Assembly: GCA_018669975.1 (NCBI GenBank)
Contig: JABHSK010000009.1
Span: 1-64,000, forward strand
Length of the DNA stretch: 64,000 nucleotides
Direction: 5' to 3'
Source: Candidatus Parcubacteria bacterium
GTDB taxonomy: Bacteria; Patescibacteria; ABY1; UBA1558; GWA2-36-10
The notes below the pieces were generated by a model. That model worked only from the letters and a program-made list of their open reading frames with translations. It made no database searches and was not told where the DNA came from. The position numbers and the translations under genes are program-made. Positions within the stretch are counted from its first letter, which is position 1, and the number at the start of each line of letters is the position of its first letter. Below, piece after piece: positions 48,019 through 55,859 of this stretch.

Positions 48019-49449
48019 ATGAAAAAAGCAATTTTTACGTTTATTGCTGTAATCTTAGCCCTACCAAATATAGGTCTAGCTACAAATCCTCCTGCTGATT
48101 GTAGCGATAATCTAATCACGCCGGTAGTCAGTGCTACAGAAAACAGCGATGACATCACTTTATCTTGGGAAGAAATTACCCATGAAGATCTAAATGGTTA
48201 TAAAGTGGTTATTTCTCAAAATGATTCCACACCAGTTTATCCAGCTAATGGTTATCTGAGATGGATCACTAACACCAGTATTGTCTCACAGGAAATAGAC
48301 AACTCCTCTTCTTATAGAAATGGAGATTTTGGCTCTTACTTGGATGAAGGCGAGGATTATTATTTCTCCATCACTGCAGTCTATGGTTGTGGTGAAAAAG
48401 TAGCTGGTAATGTCTTGCATTTAACCTACCCGGGAAGCAGCGACACAGACGACGACGAAGATGATGATGACACATCAAATGTGGCTACTCCTACTCCAGT
48501 GGTAAGTATTAGCTCCTCATCAGACGGCGTATTAGTCTCTTGGGAAAAAATTGATGACGCTAGATTCAATGGTTATAAAGTAGTAGCCTCAAAAAGTGAT
48601 TCTAAACCAGCTTATCCTGGCGATGGTTATTTAAAATATATAACCAATGAAGATACTACTAGCCATCTAATAAACAATTCCTCTGCTTATAGAAGTGGGG
48701 ACTTTGGATCATACTTCAAGGTTGATGAAGATTACTATTTCTCTATCACAGCCCTATATACCACTGGCAAAGTTGCTGGTAATGCCATTTTAGAGACCTA
48801 TGAAGGTCCAGAACATAACACACCAGTCAAACCAGACATTATTGTAGACCCAATAGTAGACATGGAGAAAAAAGCTCAATTATTATTAGGCAATAGCCTG
48901 GGAGATATTTTGGATGAATTAAAAGAATTACGTAGTATTGTTAAAGAACAACAAAATGAAATTAAGTATCTACGTTCTTTGGTAGCTGACGTAGCCAGTG
49001 TGGCCCAAAGTGTCAAAGATACCATCAATCAATTTATCACCTATGGTGTAGATACCAATACTAAGAATCTTGGTGAAGGTGAAAGAGCGGCAGTAATTCA
49101 TTCTTATAAATCTGCTTTTGGTAAATTACCAGAAAGCGAAGATGAAATGACAGATGCTATTAAAATCGCCAATGGTCGCTGGCCATCCAAAACCAATGAG
49201 GCTGCAGAACATAGGGCTAAGGTAGAATTCAAAAAAATATATCTACGTGATGCAAATATGGAACAGCCAAATGATAACGCCGCTGTGACTGTTATGGCTT
49301 ACGGCTTAAGACAAAGAGCTGAAAATAGAAACCTTAATAGTGAAACAGAGGGCATTAAAACTTTTAAATATATTTACAACAAATTACCAGAAACTACCGA
49401 GGATTGGAATATCATGCAATCTATTACGTATTCTGGCGCAACTCGATAA
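48019..49449 (+). CDS. Exported protein with two Fn3-like repeats, acidic linker and coiled coil
   Basis: I chose the ATG at 48019 (476 aa) because it begins MKKAIFTFIAVILALPNIGLA, a signal peptide; upstream codons read through AT-rich intergenic DNA. Two ~100-residue repeats (starting PVVSATENSDDITLSWEEI and PVVSISSSSDGVLVSWEKI) share the motif NGYKVV[IA]S...YP..GYL, then YYFSIT[AV]. An Asp-rich linker (DTDDDEDDDD) separates them. A coiled coil lies around residues 275-335 (KEQQNEIKYLRSLV). The C-terminus has [KR]LPE-x3-[ED] helical modules, including FKYIYNKLPETTEDW, similar to the end of the 36431-37843 protein. Confidence 0.82.
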   Translation: MKKAIFTFIAVILALPNIGLATNPPADCSDNLITPVVSATENSDDITLSWEEITHEDLNGYKVVISQNDSTPVYPANGYLRWITNTSIVSQEIDNSSSYRNGDFGSYLDEGEDYYFSITAVYGCGEKVAGNVLHLTYPGSSDTDDDEDDDDTSNVATPTPVVSISSSSDGVLVSWEKIDDARFNGYKVVASKSDSKPAYPGDGYLKYITNEDTTSHLINNSSAYRSGDFGSYFKVDEDYYFSITALYTTGKVAGNAILETYEGPEHNTPVKPDIIVDPIVDMEKKAQLLLGNSLGDILDELKELRSIVKEQQNEIKYLRSLVADVASVAQSVKDTINQFITYGVDTNTKNLGEGERAAVIHSYKSAFGKLPESEDEMTDAIKIANGRWPSKTNEAAEHRAKVEFKKIYLRDANMEQPNDNAAVTVMAYGLRQRAENRNLNSETEGIKTFKYIYNKLPETTEDWNIMQSITYSGATR

Positions 49450-49470
49450 TAAAATCGAAGTAAAATAAAT

Positions 49471-49499
49471 AAGGACCCAAGATTACTTGGGTCCTTTTT
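49471..49499 (+). terminator. Terminator of the Fn3-like protein gene
   Basis: AAGGACCCAAG-atta-CTTGGGTCCTT followed by TTTG. Confidence 0.92.
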
Positions 49500-49501
49500 G
49501 A

Positions 49502-49897
49502 TTACCAGGATTTGGCAATCAACCAAACAATGAGCAAATGCAGAGTGTTGTCTACTACTGCATAGACTAGGCAGGAAAAAGCAATGTCAATTTCTCGATA
49601 CTGCTCCTGACTAGCATGGGCTTGAATGAAATTCCTGCCCCTAATCAGGTTTAACCATTTCTGACCCCAGGACCAACGGTCTATAACCCAATGACTAATA
49701 AAAATGAATCCAATAAGCAAGGGGTTAAGCGTCCAAAGAAACAAAGCCATGGCCGCGGTGTAAATCAGACAGTGCCAACTACACCAAGTAATCCCCCTAA
49801 TACCCGGCAAGGTCTTATTAAGAGCCATGGCCTTGGTCTGTAAGAGATAATCTCCAGCTAAATGACCAAATACTATTCTGGCGAAAAGGTCTTCCAT
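49502..49897 (-). CDS. Small integral membrane protein (DUF3307-like)
   Basis: 131 aa with about three to four hydrophobic segments. The HLAGDYLLQ motif near residue 12 and HWVIDRWSW near residue 69 are the conserved pair seen in DUF3307-type proteins. Function unknown. Its start lies 25 bp inside the CoaD-kinase fusion gene, so they share an mRNA. It is GC-richer than most of the window. Confidence 0.75.
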   Translation of the reverse strand: MEDLFARIVFGHLAGDYLLQTKAMALNKTLPGIRGITWCSWHCLIYTAAMALFLWTLNPLLIGFIFISHWVIDRWSWGQKWLNLIRGRNFIQAHASQEQYREIDIAFSCLVYAVVDNTLHLLIVWLIAKSW

Positions 49898-50934
49898 GGC
49901 AATGCTCCTCCCTGACCTAGTAAAAGGTTAAATTGCTCAGCTTGTCGCTCTAAATCTGCCAATGAACCAGCCGTGTCTACATTAAGTAGCTTGAGCTGAT
50001 GCTTTTTAGCTACCTGAACTGTCCCTGTCCAACCAGGAATCCTATCCACAAAAGGTTTGTGTTCCGGAGTGCCCCGTTGATCTATCCTGTCCAGGTTTTG
50101 TTTTGAATCATCACAGCCGACATAAATCACCTGACCACCAACAAAACGAAACATCTGTTTGTCTTCAGCTAGACCATAGGCTATCTCAACAAAAATATTG
50201 CTGTTTACCGGGGTATTTTTCAAAGACTGCCCAAGTAAATCAAACCAAGGATCTTTAATAGCCGCAGTCACTTGCTCAGGTTGCTCCAAGTACAGCTCCA
50301 CCAGATCATCACGGCCAAACTTTTGCCTAAGCATAGGCTTGAGCTGTTCACTGAATTGATCGGTATCAACCCAGTAATTGCCATCAATCTGACACAACTG
50401 TTTGAGCCAAGTGGATTTGCCAGAACCAGGTTTACCTACCACCAAAAATAATTTCTTGGCCTGCAAGACTTTCTCCAGTAAAGCTGAAGCTACCAATGGT
50501 GATACATACTGAGGCAACTTTTCTAGTTCCAACTTAGTAGCAAGTTGCCGGGCTCGTGAAGAAGATATTTGGCTAAACTCTGGATCACAAAATAGATGCA
50601 CGTAATTATTAATCCCAAACTCTTGGCGATTAAAATCCATCACCTGTTGTTCATAATCCATTTCACTAACCTCACGCAAACCTCTAATCATAGTCACTTG
50701 CGATAAATCATACTTCTGCTGACCAAAGTATTGGACGGAAACATTCTCGGGTAAATCATAACTATGCCACAGACGAACACATTCCTGAGGAGTAAACCAA
50801 TTATCATGTTTTTGTGGGTTAGTCGAACAAATCACTACCACATGACCAAACATTATAGCTGCTTTACGCAAGGTCTGAAAATGACCATAGGTCGGCGGAC
50901 AAAAGCTTCCGGGAAACACGTAGGTTGCTGACAT
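49873..50934 (-). CDS. Phosphopantetheine adenylyltransferase (CoaD) fused to a P-loop kinase domain
   Basis: 353 aa. Residues ~1-155 are CoaD-like: YVFPGSFCPPTYGHFQTLRKA (nucleotidyltransferase TxGH motif), MIRGLREVSEMDYEQQVMDFNRQ (family signature RGLRxxxDxxYE), and QISSSRARQLA near residue 127. Residues ~160-340 form a P-loop kinase: FLVVGKPGSGKST (Walker A), WVDTDQFSEQL (DxD, as in dephospho-CoA kinase), and a basic lid-like region. If the second half is a dephospho-CoA kinase, the protein would do the last two steps of CoA synthesis, like eukaryotic CoA synthase; that part is inference. Start has AGGAGG. It is GC-rich relative to neighbours. Confidence 0.8.
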   Translation of the reverse strand: MSATYVFPGSFCPPTYGHFQTLRKAAIMFGHVVVICSTNPQKHDNWFTPQECVRLWHSYDLPENVSVQYFGQQKYDLSQVTMIRGLREVSEMDYEQQVMDFNRQEFGINNYVHLFCDPEFSQISSSRARQLATKLELEKLPQYVSPLVASALLEKVLQAKKLFLVVGKPGSGKSTWLKQLCQIDGNYWVDTDQFSEQLKPMLRQKFGRDDLVELYLEQPEQVTAAIKDPWFDLLGQSLKNTPVNSNIFVEIAYGLAEDKQMFRFVGGQVIYVGCDDSKQNLDRIDQRGTPEHKPFVDRIPGWTGTVQVAKKHQLKLLNVDTAGSLADLERQAEQFNLLLGQGGALPWKTFSPE

Positions 50935-51052
50935 GATTTTTCCTCCTAATTTTAAAGGACAGTGGTTGCTAAACTCTTACACTTGTATTATTATGCAAAT
51001 AGAGGATTTTAGCTGAATTTTTTATACTATTTTTAACATATTGCTACTTTTT

Positions 51053-51066
51053 AGCTAAAATTAGCT
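51053..51066. repeat. 14-bp palindrome upstream of the TrmB-type regulator
   Basis: AGCTAA-aa-TTAGCT, about 50 bp before the start codon, near the predicted -35 region. It may be an operator. Confidence 0.45.
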
Positions 51067-51081
51067 TAAAATATTATACAA

Positions 51082-51103
51082 ATTGTCGAAAAATTTCGAC
51101 AAT
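51082..51103. promoter_or_regulatory. Putative operator of the TrmB-type regulator
   Basis: ATTGTCGAAA-aa-TTTCGACAAT, a perfect 22-bp inverted repeat 12 bp before the ATG and just downstream of a TATTATAC-type -10. The position suits autorepression. Confidence 0.6.
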
Positions 51104-51115
51104 AAGAATAAAAAT

Positions 51116-51871
51116 ATGAAAAAAATAATCAAAAGTCAACTTCAAGAATTAGGTTTCAATGATAATGAAATCAAGGTTTATTTAGCTTTGACAGAATTAG
51201 GTGAAGCCAAGGCAGCCGCTATTGCTAAACAAGCCGATCTCCCCCGTACTACTGTAATTAGTATCTTAGAAAAACTAAAAGAAGAAAATTACCTAACTGC
51301 TCATAAATATCGTGGGGCAATCTATTATTGGGTAGAGTCTCCCAAGACAATTAAAGAATCATTACTTTATAAGGTAGACATTGCTACTAATTTAGAAACT
51401 AGTCTTAATAATTTATATCGCTCTGAATCACACTTCCCTTTTGGTCAGGTCTATGACACTAAAACTAGTATCAAAAAATTTATAGAAAAGATAATATCTA
51501 ACTTAAAGAAAAAAGATATCCTCTATACTATAGACTCTCCTTTGGTAGGAAATTATGCTAAAATATTTTCCGAGGATTTTAATAAAATATTTCTTAAAGA
51601 AAAAAAGAAAAAAGAAGTGCTAACGCACACCTTGGTACCATATGGGTCTTTCGAAAAAATTGATCCCTATAAAATAAAAAGTCAAAATATACGCATTAGG
51701 GAACTACCTGCTGAAATTAAATTTTCTTCTTCATTGTGGTTTATCAAAGACAATATGATACACTTTTCTGGTAAACCACCTTTTGTAACTTTAATCAAAC
51801 ACGAAGTAATAGTAAACAGCATGAAGAGTATCTATGACTTCCTATGGAATACCTCCGAACCAAAAAACTAA
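51116..51871 (+). CDS. TrmB-family transcriptional regulator
   Basis: 251 aa. I use the ATG at 51116; the longer TTG start would be inside the palindromic operator. N-terminal winged helix: LQELGFNDNEIKVYLALTELGEAKAAAIAKQADLPRTTVISILEKLKEENYL is diagnostic of TrmB/SugR-type regulators (helices for DNA contacts about residues 20-65). The remaining ~180 residues form a TrmB-like effector-binding region with no recognisable sugar site. Alone on its strand, followed by tRNA-Glu after 68 bp. The target genes are unknown; the palindrome suggests it controls itself. Confidence 0.88.
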   Translation: MKKIIKSQLQELGFNDNEIKVYLALTELGEAKAAAIAKQADLPRTTVISILEKLKEENYLTAHKYRGAIYYWVESPKTIKESLLYKVDIATNLETSLNNLYRSESHFPFGQVYDTKTSIKKFIEKIISNLKKKDILYTIDSPLVGNYAKIFSEDFNKIFLKEKKKKEVLTHTLVPYGSFEKIDPYKIKSQNIRIRELPAEIKFSSSLWFIKDNMIHFSGKPPFVTLIKHEVIVNSMKSIYDFLWNTSEPKN

Positions 51872-51892
51872 AACCAACACCTACTTAAAGAC

Positions 51893-51921
51893 TTGACTTT
51901 AATCATGTTTCTTGCTATTAT
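51893..51921 (+). promoter_or_regulatory. Promoter of tRNA-Glu
   Basis: TTGACT (51893-51898), 17-bp spacer, TATTAT (51916-51921) preceded by an extended TGc. Confidence 0.85.
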
Positions 51922-51939
51922 ATTGACGTTTTCCTACTA

Positions 51940-52014
51940 GGCCCCATCGTCTAGTGGTTAGGACACTAGGTTTTCATCCTAGCAACCGGAGTTCGATTCT
52001 CCGTGGGGTCACCA
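51940..52014 (+). tRNA. tRNA-Glu (TTC)
   Basis: Acceptor arms GGCCCCA/TGGGGTC, D-arm with AGTGGTTAGGACA, anticodon stem CTAGG/CCTAG with loop TTTTCAT (anticodon TTC), T-arm GGAG-TTCGATT-CTCC, discriminator A and genomically encoded CCA (52012-52014). 75 nt including CCA. Own promoter and terminator. Confidence 0.97.
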
Positions 52015-52020
52015 AAAGAT

Positions 52021-52051
52021 ACTCATCTCTATGATGGGTGTTTTTTATTTA
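52021..52051 (+). terminator. Terminator of tRNA-Glu
   Basis: ACTCATC-tctat-GATGGGT (one G-U), then GTTTTTTATTT. Confidence 0.85.
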
Positions 52052-52056
52052 TATAA

Positions 52057-52083
52057 TTGACAAAACGTCAGATGATGTAATAA
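52057..52083 (+). promoter_or_regulatory. Putative promoter of the HAD gene
   Basis: TTGACA (52057-52062), 15-bp spacer, TAATAA (52078-52083). The spacing is short; it closely follows the tRNA terminator. Confidence 0.4.
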
Positions 52084-52109
52084 TTAATCTAATTATTTAT
52101 TCTAAAAAA

Positions 52110-52706
52110 ATGATTAAAGCTATAGCCTTTGACCTCAATGGGGTCATCATAACAGAGTCAGGTTACTTTACCCATAGACTCGAACAAAAATATAATATCC
52201 CTAACGAAGATTTTTTTAATATTTTTAGCAAAGTAATCAAGGTAGCCAGACAACCGGGCTGTGAAGATTTCTTTAAACTGTGGCAGCAAGGACTAAAAGA
52301 TTTAGGATTATCAATATCTAAAGAAGATTTTTTTGACCTATGGTTTTCTGGGGAAAGCTTAGTGCCTGCATTTTTAGAATATATAAAAACTTTACGAAAA
52401 TCTGGACTAAAAATTTTTATTCTATCCAACAACTTCAAAGAGCGAACGACTTATTATAGACAAAACTTTACAGAGATTTTCGACAGCGTAGATCAGGCTT
52501 ATTTTTCTTGGGAAACAGGTTTTGTAAAACCAGATCCACAGGCTTATCAAAATATATTGACAAAAAACAACCTACAAGGAAATGAATTAGTTTATTTTGA
52601 TGATGTTGAAGAAAATATAAACTCTGCTAGCAACCTAGGAATAGTAGCACGAAAATTTGAGGATTTAGATAAAACAAAACAGACAATTGAAGCATTGATA
52701 AAATAA
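52110..52706 (+). CDS. HAD-superfamily hydrolase (subfamily IA-like)
   Basis: 198 aa from the ATG at 52110 (MIKAIAFDLNGVI). Motif I reads DLN: the nucleophile Asp is present but the second Asp (general acid/base) is Asn, as in some YihX-like or dehalogenase-like members. Motif II ILSNN, motif III Lys in FVKPDPQAY, and motif IV FDDVEENINSA. A helical cap lies between about residues 18 and 85. Likely a small-molecule phosphatase or related hydrolase; substrate unknown. It ends with a bidirectional terminator. Confidence 0.85.
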   Translation: MIKAIAFDLNGVIITESGYFTHRLEQKYNIPNEDFFNIFSKVIKVARQPGCEDFFKLWQQGLKDLGLSISKEDFFDLWFSGESLVPAFLEYIKTLRKSGLKIFILSNNFKERTTYYRQNFTEIFDSVDQAYFSWETGFVKPDPQAYQNILTKNNLQGNELVYFDDVEENINSASNLGIVARKFEDLDKTKQTIEALIK

Positions 52707-52714
52707 TAAATTTA

Positions 52715-52755
52715 AAAACACCCCATAAATTTTACTAGGGTGTTTTTTTATTTAC
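52715..52755. terminator. Bidirectional terminator between HAD gene and envelope operon
   Basis: AAAACACCC / GGGTGTTTT stem with 14-nt loop and T-tracts on both strands. Confidence 0.8.
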
Positions 52756-52768
52756 TTCAAAATTTTAT

Positions 52769-53389
52769 TTAGGTTCTATTTTTGATAATAAATACCGCCA
52801 ACATTATCACCAAAAGACCAAATACAACATACACCACTATTCCCTGTGGTAATTTGGAATCACCAGCCGCATCAACAGATTGTTGTTGGATTAAATCTTC
52901 TGACTGTTCTAGAGAGCCAAATAATTCTGGCTGCGCTTCCTCGTTTGCACCTCGCTTAACTGGAGTTGGTGTGGGTACTGATGATTTAGACGCTGGTATT
53001 TTATCTAAACTAGTAGCTGGACAAGCATAAACACTTAAACTCCCTACAGCTTCCTCCAGACCTCTTTTAATAGGTGTATCGCCGATAATATAAGTATCTC
53101 CAACAAAAACTATTGGCACTCCACCTCTGGTGATGGCATGCTTAGCAAACATTTGATTTAATAAATCCGCATTATTTTGATCCTCATAAACTTCATACCA
53201 ATTAATCTGCCAGGTGGGATTATCATTGGCAAGTTGAGTTATAAATGGTTTTACTGCTTCACAATGTGAACAACCGATACCATAGAAAAAATCAACACAA
53301 GGCCCACCAGCTGCTTGAGTTTTGTTAATATTTAACAAAAGACTACTAGCAAAAAATAATATTGATAAAATAAAAATAATTTTCTTCAT
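52769..53389 (-). CDS. Exported, membrane-anchored thioredoxin-like protein
   Basis: 206 aa. Signal peptide (KKIIFILSILFFASSLLLNI), then a thioredoxin-like fold with FFYGIGCSHCEAVKP (CxxC active site near residue 40-43) and GGVPIVFV (cis-Pro). A second, isolated Cys is near residue 123. A Pro/Thr/Ser-rich linker leads to a C-terminal transmembrane helix (~180-200) ending in KNRT. It probably works outside the cytoplasmic membrane in disulfide chemistry. Last gene of the envelope operon, 2 nt after glmS. Confidence 0.85.
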   Translation of the reverse strand: MKKIIFILSILFFASSLLLNINKTQAAGGPCVDFFYGIGCSHCEAVKPFITQLANDNPTWQINWYEVYEDQNNADLLNQMFAKHAITRGGVPIVFVGDTYIIGDTPIKRGLEEAVGSLSVYACPATSLDKIPASKSSVPTPTPVKRGANEEAQPELFGSLEQSEDLIQQQSVDAAGDSKLPQGIVVYVVFGLLVIMLAVFIIKNRT

Positions 53390-53391
53390 AT

Positions 53392-55191
53392 CTACTCTAC
53401 GGTTACTGATTTAGCTAAATTTCTAGGCTTATCCACGTCTAAACCTTTGAGGTCTGCTATATAATAGGCTAATAATTGTAGTGGAATAGCATTGATAATT
53501 GGTGAGAGCTCATCAATCACCTCTGGCACCTTAATAATACTATCAGCTAACTTGGAAATTTCTTTATCATCCTGACTAACAATAGCAATAATGTTTCCGT
53601 CACGAGCCTTAACTTCTTGCATATTGCTAATTATCTTTTGTGATAAATTATTCTTTGTGGCCACAAAAACTACTGGCATATCCTCATCAATTAAAGCAAT
53701 AGGGCCGTGCTTAATTTCAGCAGCCGGATAACCCTCGGCATGAATATATGATATCTCTTTGAGTTTTAGAGCGCCTTCTAGAGCTACTGGAAAATTGAGA
53801 CCTCGCCCTAAATACAAAAAGTTTTTACTATCAACAAATTTAGCAGCTACTTCTTTGATATTATCCGCTTGTTTAAGCGCCTGATTAATCTGATATGGTA
53901 TCTTGTCTAGTTGCTTGAGTAAATCTTTATCAATCTCATGACCCTGTTGTTGCCTAATATATAAAGCTAACAATAAAAGCGCTACTACCTGTGAAGTAAA
54001 AGCCTTGGTGCTAGCCACACCAATCTCGGGACCAACATGTAAATAAATCCCAGAATCAACTTCTCGAGTAATAGTTGAACCAACTACGTTAACTATACCT
54101 AGGGTCTTAGCTTGTTTAACTTTAGCCTCTCTGAGAGCTGCTAGAGTATCTGCTGTTTCGCCTGATTGAGAAATCACTACCATTACATCCTCTGAGCTAA
54201 CTATGGGGCTGCGGTATCTAAACTCTGAAGCATAATCAACCTCAGCAGGAATTTGAGCAATTGATTCCAAAAAATGTTTACCTATCAATGCTGAGTGCCA
54301 ACTAGTACCACAGGCAGTAATGATAATTCTGTTTATTTTCTGAATATCAAAATCAACCGTTAACTTAACTTTCCCATCTTTAATGCGACCTCGTAAAGTA
54401 TTAGCTATAGCTTCGGGCTGCTCCATGATTTCTTTAAGCATAAAATGCTTAAAACCCTTTTTCTCCATTTGCTCAACATTCCATTTTATTTCATCAACCT
54501 CCTTATTAATCTGTTCACCCTCGAGGTTGGTAATAATATATTTACCTTGGGTAATAACAGCAATTTCATTATCGTTAAGATAAATTACTCTCTTAGTATG
54601 TTCTAATATGGCAGGAATATCTGAAGCAATAAACATTTCATTTTCTCCCACACCAATAATCAGTGGCGAGCCTTTACGAGCCACCACTATTTTATTCTCA
54701 TCCTTATGAATTACAGCTAAACCAAAGGCTCCTTCTATTAATTTAAGTGCTTGACGTACGGCTGCCTCTAAATCATTCTTATAAAATTTTTCCACCAAAT
54801 GGGCAATAATCTCTGAATCTGTTTGCGACTTTATTTTGTGCCCCTCCTTTTTTAATAATTCTGTTAGAGCTTGATGGTTTTCAATAATACCATTATGTAC
54901 AATGGCTAGTTCCTGCTTACAATCTAGATGAGGGTGGGCATTAGCCTCATTAGGCTCTCCGTGGGTAGCCCAACGAGTATGAGCAATGCCGATAGCACCA
55001 TTTAGGGTTTTTGATTTTACTTTTTTAGCCAGCTCTGAAATCTTACCCTTAGCCTTAACGGTCTTGAGTTGCTGCTTATCTGATACACAAATACCAGCGC
55101 TATCATAACCCCGATATTCCAACTTTTGTAAACCATCTAACAAAAGTGGTGTTATGTCTTTATTGCCAATGTAGCCAATGATTCCACACAT
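53392..55191 (-). CDS. glmS: Glutamine-fructose-6-phosphate aminotransferase GlmS
   Basis: 599 aa. Starts MCGIIGYIG: the N-terminal Cys nucleophile of the class II glutamine amidotransferase domain (residues ~1-220) with GIAHTRWATHG and SDTEIIAHL-like segment. Two SIS domains follow (~280-410, 450-590) with CGTSWHSAL, SQSGETADTLAAL and a C-terminal PRNLAKSVTVE that is the GlmS signature tail. It makes glucosamine-6-phosphate, the entry to UDP-GlcNAc for peptidoglycan and glycans, which fits its position in an envelope operon. No glmS ribozyme motif is expected, since it is internal to the operon (6-nt gap). Confidence 0.97.
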   Translation of the reverse strand: MCGIIGYIGNKDITPLLLDGLQKLEYRGYDSAGICVSDKQQLKTVKAKGKISELAKKVKSKTLNGAIGIAHTRWATHGEPNEANAHPHLDCKQELAIVHNGIIENHQALTELLKKEGHKIKSQTDSEIIAHLVEKFYKNDLEAAVRQALKLIEGAFGLAVIHKDENKIVVARKGSPLIIGVGENEMFIASDIPAILEHTKRVIYLNDNEIAVITQGKYIITNLEGEQINKEVDEIKWNVEQMEKKGFKHFMLKEIMEQPEAIANTLRGRIKDGKVKLTVDFDIQKINRIIITACGTSWHSALIGKHFLESIAQIPAEVDYASEFRYRSPIVSSEDVMVVISQSGETADTLAALREAKVKQAKTLGIVNVVGSTITREVDSGIYLHVGPEIGVASTKAFTSQVVALLLLALYIRQQQGHEIDKDLLKQLDKIPYQINQALKQADNIKEVAAKFVDSKNFLYLGRGLNFPVALEGALKLKEISYIHAEGYPAAEIKHGPIALIDEDMPVVFVATKNNLSQKIISNMQEVKARDGNIIAIVSQDDKEISKLADSIIKVPEVIDELSPIINAIPLQLLAYYIADLKGLDVDKPRNLAKSVTVE

Positions 55192-55197
55192 AGATTT

Positions 55198-55842
55198 TTA
55201 AATACCTCTTACTTTTCTATATATACTTAATATAATTGGTGGGGCATACATTCTAATAAGTTCTTTCCGGCCACTTCTGAATGGACTGCTCCATTGATTT
55301 TGCCAAATCTTAAATTTAGTTTTAAATCTTTTCATTTCCTCATCAGAAATTTCACCTTTAAAACCAGCACCTACAACAGTATGGGGAAACGTCCTGTCTC
55401 CGGCAGAGCCTACAAATGATGAGCTAAAAGGTTTAAGGAGGCTCTTAAATGCTTCAGGCGTATATCGCCAATAGTCATGCGGATGGTCATGGATGGGGAA
55501 ATTCATAACAGAACTAATTATCAATACACCGTTAGGCTTAAGTATCCTATAAGCTTCTTCAACAGCTTTATGTGGATATTCAACATGTTCTAAGGTGTCC
55601 ATAATAATAACCGTACCCACTGACTCTGATGGTATATCTATTTTATGAAGATTTAAAACCACATCAACACCAATGCCCTGCCTCATATCAGCACCAACAA
55701 ATTTTTTACCTTTGAAAAATGGCCTTAGGTCAGCTATCTTCTCTTGACCCTCTACCCTTAAAGATCCAAATTCATAAATCACTTCTTTCATCGGTAATGT
55801 CTGTGAGCATATTCCAACAAATTGTTTAACTAGCTTCCTCAT
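55198..55842 (-). CDS. Class I SAM-dependent methyltransferase
   Basis: 214 aa. The SAM fold is recognisable from FVGADMRQGIGVDVVLNLHKIDIPSESVGTVIIMDTLEHVEYPHKAVEEAYRILKPNGVLIIS (methyltransferase type 11 pattern, with DTLEH and a LKPNG-type beta turn). The glycine loop is modified. A conserved-looking HPHDYWRYTPEAF segment follows, as in many sugar- or lipid-modifying methyltransferases of envelope clusters. Substrate unknown. Gaps to neighbours are 6 and 17 nt. Confidence 0.85.
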   Translation of the reverse strand: MRKLVKQFVGICSQTLPMKEVIYEFGSLRVEGQEKIADLRPFFKGKKFVGADMRQGIGVDVVLNLHKIDIPSESVGTVIIMDTLEHVEYPHKAVEEAYRILKPNGVLIISSVMNFPIHDHPHDYWRYTPEAFKSLLKPFSSSFVGSAGDRTFPHTVVGAGFKGEISDEEMKRFKTKFKIWQNQWSSPFRSGRKELIRMYAPPIILSIYRKVRGI

Positions 55843-55859
55843 AGATGTTTTATTAGTTT

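Noticed and set aside
53392..55191. glmS ribozyme upstream of glmS
   Set aside because: glmS starts 6 nt after the previous gene inside an operon, leaving no room for the ribozyme.
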